From Rhizobiaceae bacterium (GTDB taxonomy: Bacteria > Pseudomonadota > Alphaproteobacteria > Rhizobiales > Rhizobiaceae), in the NCBI GenBank assembly GCA_014238155.1, contig JABABQ010000067.1, positions 186,001 through 250,000 of the forward strand: a DNA stretch of 64,000 nucleotides, given 5' to 3'. Under the pieces are notes generated by a model. It was not told where the DNA came from. It was given only the letters and a program-made list of their open reading frames with translations, and did no database searches. The position numbers and the translations under genes were made by a program. Positions 56,478 to 64,000 of the stretch are shown one piece after another (within the stretch, counting starts at the first letter, position 1; every line of letters begins with the position of its first letter).

Positions 56478-58376
56478 TCAACCAGCATGCTCCTGCCAGC
56501 TGGCTTTGATCTCATCCAGTATTGCAGGATCATCAATGGTGGCAGGGGCTTCGAATATCTCTCCATCAACCACTTTCTGCATTGTCGCTCGCAGAATCTT
56601 CCCAGACCGGGTTTTGGGCAGACGCGCAACCGGTACAGCTATCTTGAAGGCCGCAACCGGTCCAATTTTTTCGCGCACCAGTTTCACTACTTCCGACTGA
56701 ATTTCAGGAATTGGGCGGTCCACCCCGGCATTAAGAATGAGGAAGCCTGCCGGCAATTGTCCTTTTAATTTGTCAGCTATCCCTATCACCGCGCATTCTG
56801 CAACGTCGGGATGTTCGGCAATGACTTCTTCCATGCCACCGGTCGACAGTCGGTGTCCGGCCACATTAATGATGTCGTCGGTGCGCGCCATAATGAACAG
56901 ATAGCCGTCTTCATCCATGATTCCCGCATCAGCAGTTTTGTAATAGCCCGGGAACTCGTCGAGATAGGCTTCGCGCATACGTGCTTCAGCGTTCCAAAGA
57001 GTTGGGAAACAGCTCGGCGGCAGCGGCAGTTTGACAACGACGTTGCCGAGTTCGCCGCGCGGCAATTCCTCGCCTTCATCACTCAGCACCCGAATATCAA
57101 AGCCGGGCATGGCCACCGTCGGCGATCCATATTTGATTGGCATCAGTTCAATACCGGTTGGATTTCCGGCAATCGTCCAGCCGGTCTCGGTCTGCCACCA
57201 ATGATCAATCACCGGGGTTTTCAGCACCCGCTCTGCCCAGTGAATTGTGTCAGGGTCAGCGCGTTCACCGGCAAGAAAAAGCATCCGGAAGTTACTGACA
57301 TCATATTCATCAATCAGGCCACCTTCGGGATCTTCCTTCTTGATCGCCCGGAAGGCGGTTGGTGCGGTGAACAGCACCGCCACTTTGTGGTCGGCAATGA
57401 CGCGCCAGAACGTACCGGCATCTGGAGTGCCGACCGGTTTTCCCTCAAACAATATGGTGGTATTGCCTGCAATTAAAGGGGCGTAGACGATATAGGAATG
57501 GCCCACCACCCATCCCACATCTGAAGCCGCCCAAAAGACTTCACCTGGATTAACATCGTAGATATTTTTCATCGTCCAGTGCAGCGCTACCATATGACCA
57601 CCATTGTCACGCACCACGCCTTTCGGCTGACCTGTCGTGCCGGAAGTATAAAGGATGTAGAGCGGGTCTGTTGCCATCAGATCCACACAAGGGACTGCAG
57701 TTCCAGCATGGCGATGCCGAGCGACCTCACCGGCATAGTCAAAGTCACGCCCTTCAACCCTCTCACAGCTGAGTTCATCACGTTGCAGGATGATTGTGGA
57801 TTCTGGTTTGTTGGACGACAATTCGATGGCTTGATCGAGAAGCGGTTTATAGGCGATTACCCGGCCTGGTTCGATTCCGCAGGAAGCGGAGATGATACAT
57901 TTGGCGGCACAATCGTCGATGCGCGTGGCGAGTTCCTTGGCTGCAAAGCCACCAAACACCACTGAATGAACGGCGCCAATACGGGCACAAGCCAGCATTG
58001 CAAAGGCGGCTTCCGGCACCATCGGCATATAGATGATGACCCTGTCGCCCTTGACCACACCACGATCCAATAAGACTGCGGCAAGTGCCTCAACTTCGGT
58101 CTTCAGTTGCGCATAAGTAAATGTGCGCTGATTGCCGGTAATCGGGCTGTCGAAAATCAATGCGTCCTGATCAGCACGACCAAAGTCAACATGACGGTCA
58201 ACGGCATTGTAACAGGTATTGCACACACCATCGGCGAACCAGTGGCCATAAGGTCCTTCATCGGGGAAATAGGCTTTGCTGGGTTTTGCAGACCAATCTA
58301 TCGCCTCAGCTGCACCCATCCAAAATGCTTCAGGATCGTCCTTCCAACCCTGATAGATGTCGGCATATGCACCCAT
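56478..58376 (-). CDS. prpE: Propionyl-CoA synthetase PrpE
   Basis: The 632-aa protein is an AMP-forming acyl-CoA synthetase: YILYTSGTTGQPKGVVRDNGG (P-loop), FWAASDVGWVVGHSY, DHWWQTETGW, YYKTADAG and the acetylatable lysine region PKTRSGKILRATM. The overall sequence, with the N-terminal YADIYQGWKDDPEAFW, fits propionyl- over acetyl-CoA synthetase. GGAGG lies 7 nt before the ATG. Confidence 0.94.
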   Translation of the reverse strand: MGAYADIYQGWKDDPEAFWMGAAEAIDWSAKPSKAYFPDEGPYGHWFADGVCNTCYNAVDRHVDFGRADQDALIFDSPITGNQRTFTYAQLKTEVEALAAVLLDRGVVKGDRVIIYMPMVPEAAFAMLACARIGAVHSVVFGGFAAKELATRIDDCAAKCIISASCGIEPGRVIAYKPLLDQAIELSSNKPESTIILQRDELSCERVEGRDFDYAGEVARHRHAGTAVPCVDLMATDPLYILYTSGTTGQPKGVVRDNGGHMVALHWTMKNIYDVNPGEVFWAASDVGWVVGHSYIVYAPLIAGNTTILFEGKPVGTPDAGTFWRVIADHKVAVLFTAPTAFRAIKKEDPEGGLIDEYDVSNFRMLFLAGERADPDTIHWAERVLKTPVIDHWWQTETGWTIAGNPTGIELMPIKYGSPTVAMPGFDIRVLSDEGEELPRGELGNVVVKLPLPPSCFPTLWNAEARMREAYLDEFPGYYKTADAGIMDEDGYLFIMARTDDIINVAGHRLSTGGMEEVIAEHPDVAECAVIGIADKLKGQLPAGFLILNAGVDRPIPEIQSEVVKLVREKIGPVAAFKIAVPVARLPKTRSGKILRATMQKVVDGEIFEAPATIDDPAILDEIKASWQEHAG

Positions 58377-58475
58377 GGTATTACCTCCAAATCAAACCTG
58401 AGTTGATGTAACAGCCAGCGCATCGTTGAGTCTATCGGGCATTGGTTGGATATTTCGCCAAGCAAGGCGGCTTGT

Positions 58476-59225
58476 TCATATAAATGGAGCGGCTGCAGGA
58501 GTAGCCCGGGGCTCAAAATCGAAATGCTCAATCATATGATCAGCCCAGGCGTTATAGCCCAGTTCACTGGCGTGGAAACCATCCCGGCAATAACCTTCAG
58601 GACGCACATCCTGGAGTGGAGGCACGCAGACCGCTCCTCTTTCAACACACAGCTGGGCACCCTTTCGGTTGAGCAAACGCACACGCAGGTTCAAAATGGC
58701 ACCCAATGTTGAAGGCAAAGCTGGAACTTTGCGCATGTCGATCGCCTGATGCCAGTACAACTTTGCCTCGGGATAACGGGTCCTGACCGCATAAAGCAGT
58801 GTTCCAAATTCCCGTTTCCAGCGTTTCACGGAATGCCAGTTTTTCATGTCATTGGTGCCGATCATAATGAGTATATGCGTATAGTTTGCCTCCGGCAGAT
58901 TTGGTACAACATGGTCCCTGATCTCTCCGGCCACAGCGCTGTTGTGTCCCGATATGTGCCAACTGACGGTGTTTCCTGATTTTTCATGCATTTTGCGCGC
59001 AATCTGTGGCCCAATAGCGTCTGATGTTTGGTCAACACCAACTGCGGCTGCGGAAGAATCGCCCAGCGCCAATATTTTAATGACAGGTTTGCCTTTGCCA
59101 AATTGGCCGGACCGTGGCCCCTTCGCTGGCGACAGACGCAATGACTTCTGGCGAATGTATATGCCCTGGGCGACATAAAGTGGAAAACAAAGCCAGGAGA
59201 GGAGCGAGGTGAGGATCGAAGACAT
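58476..59225 (-). CDS. SGNH/GDSL-family hydrolase
   Basis: The 249-aa protein has an N-terminal hydrophobic stretch and the SGNH blocks: ALGDSSAAAVGVD (nucleophile Ser), ISGHNSAVAGEI (Gly), MIGTNDMKN (Asn), and CRDGFHASELGY (Asp/His). It is likely an exported or membrane-tethered esterase of unknown substrate. It lies 77 nt after the CoA-transferase gene on the same strand. Confidence 0.88.
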   Translation of the reverse strand: MSSILTSLLSWLCFPLYVAQGIYIRQKSLRLSPAKGPRSGQFGKGKPVIKILALGDSSAAAVGVDQTSDAIGPQIARKMHEKSGNTVSWHISGHNSAVAGEIRDHVVPNLPEANYTHILIMIGTNDMKNWHSVKRWKREFGTLLYAVRTRYPEAKLYWHQAIDMRKVPALPSTLGAILNLRVRLLNRKGAQLCVERGAVCVPPLQDVRPEGYCRDGFHASELGYNAWADHMIEHFDFEPRATPAAAPFI

Positions 59226-59302
59226 GAATTATTGATGGAAGGTCAAACAGGTCCCCTAGCAACCACAATTTTCAGGCCGCGTCATCCCCGGAACTGCTCA
59301 GA

Positions 59303-60424
59303 TCAGTCAAATTCTTTGCGCAATGCTGCGCCATGCTGATCCAATTCCGGCACCGCGCCAAATCGAGGTCTGGCACCGTCAATGATCGCCGCCGGAGACA
59401 GAATTTCGATTTCTTCCTCACCAGCCTCGACAGTAACCCAGTTGTTCTGGGGATGCGCAACAAAATCATCCAGATCGGACAGGCGACCAAACGCTATCTT
59501 TGCCTGTTGAAGCAATTCAATCATCTTTTCGCGATCATGTCGGGCAAAACCCGACGCGACGAATTCGTCGACAATCTGCCGATTTTCCATGCGCTCTTGA
59601 TTGTTGCGGAACCCAATCTTTGATGGCAGGCTTTCATCCTCAAGCACAGTGCAGAGACGCTGCCATTCCTGCTCGTTTTGAATGGAGATCAACAATGGTT
59701 TTGCGTCTCCACATTCAAACATGCCGTAGGGTGCAATGGTCGGGTGTTTAAGTCCAAGGCGCCCCGGGGTTTTGCCTCCATACCGGTGTTGCATCATTGG
59801 TACATTCATCCAGTCGGCCAGAGTATGAAACAGCGATACGGCAATCGCCCTGCCCTGCCCGGAACGGGTTCGCGCAAACAGCGCTTGCAAAATGGCCGCG
59901 TGAGCAGCCATTCCCGCCGCGATGTCGCAGACCGATACCCCAACGCGCGCCGGTCCTTCAGATGTTCCGTTAATGGCACACAGACCACTTTCAGCCTGGA
60001 TCAGCAGATCATAGGCCTTTTGATCACGACGTGGCCCTTCTTCACCATAACCTGAGATTGAGCAGGTAATCAGCGCCGGATTGGCCAAGCGCATGTCTTC
60101 CAACCCGAAACCAAGGCGTGTTAAAGCTCCCGGTGCCAGATTTTGAATCACAATGTCGCAACTGGCGATAATTCTCTTCAGACTTGCAAGGTCCTGAGGC
60201 GTCTTCAGATCCAGTGCAATGCTCTCCTTGCCGCGATTTAACCAGACGAAATAGGCGCTGTTGCCCTTTGCCAGACTATCATAGCCCCTGGCGAAATCCC
60301 CTTCAGGACGCTCGACCTTAATGACACGTGCTCCTGCGTCAGCCAGTCGGCTGGACGCATAAGGAGCCGCCACCGCCTGTTCGATGGCAACAACGGTAAT
60401 GCCTTCAAGGTCTTTCATGGCCAT
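59303..60424 (-). CDS. CaiB/BaiF-family (class III) CoA-transferase
   Basis: The 373-aa protein starts LEGITVVAIEQAVAAPYASSRLADAGARVIKVE and has the catalytic Asp in KAYDLLIQAESGL, with CSISGYGEEGPR before it. It moves CoA between acids; the substrates are unknown. Its place upstream of the SGNH gene and PrpE suggests an organic-acid setting, but not firmly. Confidence 0.92.
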   Translation of the reverse strand: MAMKDLEGITVVAIEQAVAAPYASSRLADAGARVIKVERPEGDFARGYDSLAKGNSAYFVWLNRGKESIALDLKTPQDLASLKRIIASCDIVIQNLAPGALTRLGFGLEDMRLANPALITCSISGYGEEGPRRDQKAYDLLIQAESGLCAINGTSEGPARVGVSVCDIAAGMAAHAAILQALFARTRSGQGRAIAVSLFHTLADWMNVPMMQHRYGGKTPGRLGLKHPTIAPYGMFECGDAKPLLISIQNEQEWQRLCTVLEDESLPSKIGFRNNQERMENRQIVDEFVASGFARHDREKMIELLQQAKIAFGRLSDLDDFVAHPQNNWVTVEAGEEEIEILSPAAIIDGARPRFGAVPELDQHGAALRKEFD

Positions 60425-60539
60425 TTACCCTTGTGCTGTTCGATCGCTGCTTATCATTTCTATCCAAAAGCCATTGTTTTGGTCGCAAATCAATCGACTT
60501 TTACTGGACAAGTGGCATGACTAATTTCAGCATGGGTCT

Positions 60540-61361
60540 ATGGTCGTGCTCAAAATCCTCCAATTTGTGGCGTTGGGCGTTGCACTCCTGTGCTCAAGTC
60601 ACGCCGTATCTGCCGATATCGAGGTCGATGTCGAACTGGTGCTTGCGGTTGATGTTTCCCGATCAATGACACCGCGAGAATTGGAAATTCAACGGCGTGG
60701 TTATGCCGAAGCGCTGCTCAGCAATGAAGTGATCGGTGCCATTGAAGGTGGGTTGATTGGTCAAATCGCCCTGCGCTACATCGAATGGGCCGGGCATGGA
60801 TCCCAGCGGGTCATTGTCGACTGGATGCTGGTAAGAAATCGCCAGGATGCAGAACGGATTGCAGCGCAATTGGTGGCCAAATTCGATTCGTCCCTGCGCC
60901 GAACTTCAATTTCCAGCGCCATTGACCATGCCCGTCACAGCTTTGGCGAAAACAATTTCACTGCACTGCGTCAGGTGATCGATATCTCCGGCGACGGCCC
61001 CAACAATGCAGGAATTCCGGTTCTGGAAGCGCGCGCTGCTGCTCTGGCCGCGGGAATTGTTATCAATGGGCTGCCATTGATGACCAAGGATGGGTATTAC
61101 AGCCGCTTCAATCTCGATGATCTGGATGAATATTACCGCCAGTGCGTGATCGGCGGACCCGCATCATTTGTGATTCCGGTTCTGGAATGGGAACAGTTTT
61201 CTGCGGCAGTGCGCCAAAAACTTGTGCAGGAACTGGCGTCATACAATGAGGTGTCTGTCCACAAGGCAAGCTTTCATCAATCCACTAATCCCGATTACGA
61301 TTGCCTGATCGGGGAAAAAATCTGGCAGAGACGGCGACTGAATTGGGGAGATGATCTCTAA
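60540..61361 (+). CDS. DUF1194 secreted von Willebrand A-like protein (copy 2)
   Basis: The 273-aa protein has a signal peptide (to VSA-D near residue 25) and the MIDAS-type DVSRS (Asp38, Ser40, Ser42), then QVIDISGDGPNNAG, as in copy 1 at 22123. The order of motifs and length match DUF1194. Function is unknown. It converges with the aldolase gene. Confidence 0.87.
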   Translation: MVVLKILQFVALGVALLCSSHAVSADIEVDVELVLAVDVSRSMTPRELEIQRRGYAEALLSNEVIGAIEGGLIGQIALRYIEWAGHGSQRVIVDWMLVRNRQDAERIAAQLVAKFDSSLRRTSISSAIDHARHSFGENNFTALRQVIDISGDGPNNAGIPVLEARAAALAAGIVINGLPLMTKDGYYSRFNLDDLDEYYRQCVIGGPASFVIPVLEWEQFSAAVRQKLVQELASYNEVSVHKASFHQSTNPDYDCLIGEKIWQRRRLNWGDDL

Positions 61362-61379
61362 AACCGTTGCGACTTCAAC

Positions 61380-62405
61380 TCAGCCGGTTTCCAGACCCTC
61401 ATTCCATTCACCTTTCGCAGCCAGACTGTTCATTCTGGCCCGTTTGGTGAATGCGGAACTTCCCGCCTCGATGTTATCGGAATCACCATTCCACGCCTGA
61501 AGAGCTGATGCCTGCAGGGCACGGCCATAGGAATATGTCAGCGCCCATGGAGTTTCATAAGCCGCGTTCATGGCATTGAGATTTGCCGTTGCCTCAAGCA
61601 CCGACTGGCCACCTGACAGAAATGCTATGCCCGGAACAGCGGCCGGGACAGCTCTTTTCAAAACTGCGACCGTGTGATGGGCAACTTCTTCCGGTGAGTT
61701 TTGTTTTGAACATTTGCTGCCCGCAACGACCATATTGGGCTTCAGGATCATGCCCTCGAGTTTTACATTCTGGTCATGCAATTCCGTGAAAACCGTTTGC
61801 AGCACGGCGCTGGTGACTTCATGACACCGTTCGATTGTATGGTCAGCGGGATCGGCATCCATCTGCACTTCTGGCTCAACTATCGGTACAATACCGGCTT
61901 CCTGGCAAAGAGCCGCATATCTGGCCAGAGCATGCGCGTTGGCTTTGATGCCGCCATAGGTCGGACGAACCGCATCGATGGAAATGACGGCACGCCATTT
62001 GGCAAAACGAGCACCGGCATCGTGATATTTAGCCAGTCGGTTGCGCAGACCATCGAGACCTTCAGTGACGGTTTCGCCCGGCGCTGAAGGCAGGGGATGT
62101 GCACCCATGTCAACCTTGATACCGGGGACCGCGCCTGTAGCCTTGATCAGATCTACAAATGGTGTGCCGTCGGCAGCTTTTTGATAAAGTGTCTCTTCAA
62201 ACATAATGACACCGGAAATGCAGTCATTCATCGCTTCTTGGGAGCGGAACAACATTTCCCGATAAGCCTGACGATTGTCTTCCGTATTCTCCGTTTGAAT
62301 AGAATCAAAACGCTTTTTGATCGTGCCGGTGGATTCATCAGCGGCCAATATGCCCTGCCCCGGCAGCACCATGGCTTGTGCAATATCTTCTATCCGCTCG
62401 CTCAT
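61380..62405 (-). CDS. Class I fructose-bisphosphate aldolase
   Basis: The 341-aa protein starts with GQGILAADESTGTIKKRF and has the Schiff-base lysine in LEGMILKPNMVV and GGIKANAHALARYA, the marks of the eukaryote-like class I aldolase. It cleaves fructose-1,6-bisphosphate without metal. It lies 125 nt after pgk on the same strand. Confidence 0.93.
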   Translation of the reverse strand: MSERIEDIAQAMVLPGQGILAADESTGTIKKRFDSIQTENTEDNRQAYREMLFRSQEAMNDCISGVIMFEETLYQKAADGTPFVDLIKATGAVPGIKVDMGAHPLPSAPGETVTEGLDGLRNRLAKYHDAGARFAKWRAVISIDAVRPTYGGIKANAHALARYAALCQEAGIVPIVEPEVQMDADPADHTIERCHEVTSAVLQTVFTELHDQNVKLEGMILKPNMVVAGSKCSKQNSPEEVAHHTVAVLKRAVPAAVPGIAFLSGGQSVLEATANLNAMNAAYETPWALTYSYGRALQASALQAWNGDSDNIEAGSSAFTKRARMNSLAAKGEWNEGLETG

Positions 62406-62530
62406 CGGGGAATTCTCCTGGTTGGTGCTGTATGCAAGGTTCGTATCAGGGTCGCTGGCCTGTGGAAATATCGATGCATTGATTGAATCGATTGATTTGG
62501 CAAAAACTTAACAAAATATGCTTCAAACCA

Positions 62531-63721
62531 TCACGCCAGTGCCGCAACTCCGGGAAGTTCTTTGCCTTCCATCCATTCCAGGAAGGCGCCACCGGCAGTC
62601 GAGACATAGGTAAAATCATTGACCACTCCAGCATGGTTAAGTGCGGCCACTGTATCTCCACCACCGGCAACGGAGATCAGCTGACCCTGGCGCGTTTGCA
62701 GAGCGGCTGCTTGTGCTGCCTGCACGGTCGCGATGTCAAATGGTGGGATTTCAAAGGCTCCCAGCGGTCCATTCCAGACCAAAGTTTTTGCCTCTGCTAT
62801 CCGCCCACAGATTGTCACAACAGTGTCGGGGCCAGCATCCAATATCATGCCGTCATCGGTTACTTCGTCTACCCCCATAACCTGACTCGGTGCATTGGCC
62901 TGGAAGGCTTCTGCGACCACGACATCGCTGGGTAGAATAATTTCACAATCAGATTTTGCAGCCTGCTGCAGAATGGCTCTCGCAGTCTCGGCAAGATCGT
63001 GTTCACACAAGCTTTTGCCAACAGCTTTACCCTGTGCGGCGAGAAATGTATTTGCCATGCCACCGCCGATGACCAGATAATCCACCCGGCTGACGAGATT
63101 GCCGAGCAGGTCCAGTTTGGTTGAAATTTTGGCACCGCCGACAATGGCGATGACTGGATGAACAGGGGCGCCGAGCCCGGTCTGCAAAGCTTCAAGTTCC
63201 GCCTGCATGGTACGGCCAGCGTAAGCTGGCAAATGTTCGGCAATTCCCACTGTCGATGCATGTGCCCGGTGGGCAGCACTGAATGCATCGTTGACATAGA
63301 TGTCCCCGAGATCTGCAAGTTCCTTGCCGAATGGTGGATTGTTCTTCTCTTCACATGGGTGAAAGCGGGTGTTCTCCAAAAGCAAAAGGTCGCCATTATC
63401 CAGAGAAGCGATCGCATCAATTGCCAATGAACCACAGCAATCTTCTGCAAATTCAACTGGCTTTTCGAAAACCTCGGCCAATGCAGGCACGACCGGACGC
63501 AGCGACATATGCGGCACAACCTGCCCCTTAGGGCGACCAAAATGAGCCAACAGAATTACCTTGGCGCCACGATCGCTCAATTCAGTGATTGTCGGTTTGA
63601 TTCGTTGAATTCGCGTCAGGTCGGTTACCCGTGGGCCATCCATCGGCACATTGATGTCCACACGCACCAAGATTCGCTTGCCTATAACGTCTGGAAGGTC
63701 GTCGATTGTCTTAAATTGCAT
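62531..63721 (-). CDS. pgk: Phosphoglycerate kinase Pgk
   Basis: The 396-aa protein has [48 protein letters not shown] and the nucleotide-binding [10 protein letters not shown]. It makes ATP from 1,3-bisphosphoglycerate. The gap upstream (63722-63892) holds no gapA, which often precedes pgk. Confidence 0.97.
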   Translation of the reverse strand: MQFKTIDDLPDVIGKRILVRVDINVPMDGPRVTDLTRIQRIKPTITELSDRGAKVILLAHFGRPKGQVVPHMSLRPVVPALAEVFEKPVEFAEDCCGSLAIDAIASLDNGDLLLLENTRFHPCEEKNNPPFGKELADLGDIYVNDAFSAAHRAHASTVGIAEHLPAYAGRTMQAELEALQTGLGAPVHPVIAIVGGAKISTKLDLLGNLVSRVDYLVIGGGMANTFLAAQGKAVGKSLCEHDLAETARAILQQAAKSDCEIILPSDVVVAEAFQANAPSQVMGVDEVTDDGMILDAGPDTVVTICGRIAEAKTLVWNGPLGAFEIPPFDIATVQAAQAAALQTRQGQLISVAGGGDTVAALNHAGVVNDFTYVSTAGGAFLEWMEGKELPGVAALA

Positions 63722-63892
63722 ATCAGCAGGCCCATTTTAACAGGATGATAACCATCTCTGCTTACTCACTAAACAGAGTTTATGTGACTGGAAAGTTTGC
63801 CTTGTTGTCTAGCGTAACTAAGTGTTTGAGTATTCCCCTCAATATCACTGATTTGACAATATCCCAGCTTCATAGCCGCGAGGTGCGGTAAT

Positions 63893-64000
63893 ATGAAGAG
63901 CTGGCGATGGTATGACCGCGCAGACCAGGTCTGCAGACTGCGTCGCGAACGCGACGACGGAATTCATGTTCGCAAAAATGGCGACTTATACCTGGTTCAT
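63893..64000 (+). CDS. Start of an open frame at the right edge (partial)
   Basis: ATG 63893 follows GAGG 9 nt upstream and opens a frame (MKSWRWYDRADQVCRLRRER onward) for 36 codons to the window end without a stop. It is basic and short, and I do not recognise it. It may be a small hypothetical protein or the start of a longer one. Confidence 0.45.
   Translation, partial: MKSWRWYDRADQVCRLRRERDDGIHVRKNGDLYLVH

Noticed and set aside
1-64000. Mobile element, prophage or genomic island.
   Set aside because: I saw no transposase, integrase, tRNA-linked direct repeat or base-composition break; gene order is mostly that of core Hyphomicrobiales.

Overview
The window is a 64 kb stretch of bacterial chromosome from an alphaproteobacterium, most likely of the order Hyphomicrobiales (Rhizobiales). 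The evidence is the gene set and gene order: CtrA next to FliJ; ChpT divergent from an EipA/DUF1134 protein; ruvCAB-ybgC-tolQRAB; pal-cpoB-tilS-ftsH-glmM; rluD/rpoH/purA/EamA/serA-serC; Omp25-like porins ending in Trp; two DUF1194 proteins; a serC-leader element; and CtrA-type TTAA-N7-TTAA boxes. Base composition is moderate (low to mid 50s % G+C by eye). I see no tRNA or rRNA gene, insertion sequence, prophage or CRISPR array, so this is mostly core chromosome.

Layout. 1-4000: a TerC-type membrane protein (cut by the left edge) coupled to a GMC oxidoreductase, then divergently an IclR regulator and an agmatinase-family ureohydrolase. 4193-10693: pal-cpoB-tilS-ftsH-glmM. 10779-19729: an OYE-like flavoenzyme, an aldo/keto reductase, a methyltransferase, ctrA and fliJ (divergent), a GFA-fold protein, recQ, and a YafY/WYL regulator facing a DUF1801 gene across an 18-bp palindrome. 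19973-25724: pyrophosphate-driven ion pump HppA, a DUF1194 protein, YebC, a cyclase-family gene broken by an amber codon, and a class IV aminotransferase. 25840-32415: ruvC-ruvA-ruvB-ybgC-tolQ-tolR-tolA-tolB. 32444-36924: rluD, small envelope and J-domain-like proteins, an M20 amidohydrolase, rpoH. 37068-39032: a TPP riboswitch driving thiX-thiY. 39089-47993: a Pro/Ala-rich membrane protein, purA, a DUF1479-Dabb pair, an EamA transporter, serC-serA. 48204-55818: two porins, an MBL hydrolase, a rhodanese, chpT, eipA, a coiled-coil protein, and a DUF2946 plus copper-chaperone pair. 55856-64000: a methyltransferase, propionyl-CoA synthetase, SGNH hydrolase, CoA-transferase, a second DUF1194 protein, class I aldolase, phosphoglycerate kinase, and the start of an open frame at the right edge.

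How the genes work together. The main theme is cell-cycle-linked envelope biology. CtrA and its phosphotransferase ChpT are both here, and matches to the CtrA consensus lie upstream of one porin (two separate boxes) and between ftsH and glmM (three TTAA half-sites spaced exactly 11 bp). The Tol-Pal system, usually one run in this order, is split into two same-strand blocks about 15 kb apart, with pal upstream of tolQRAB. Other points of note are a 110-bp array of 10-bp repeats between chpT and eipA, a TPP-riboswitch transporter operon without an ATPase gene, an HppA with residues of the K+-dependent class, a J-domain-like protein with NPD in place of HPD, and a serC leader whose last hairpin holds the ribosome binding site in its loop. 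I did not find a convincing wholly new multi-gene system; the best candidates for undescribed biology are the decamer array and the CtrA-box arrangements.
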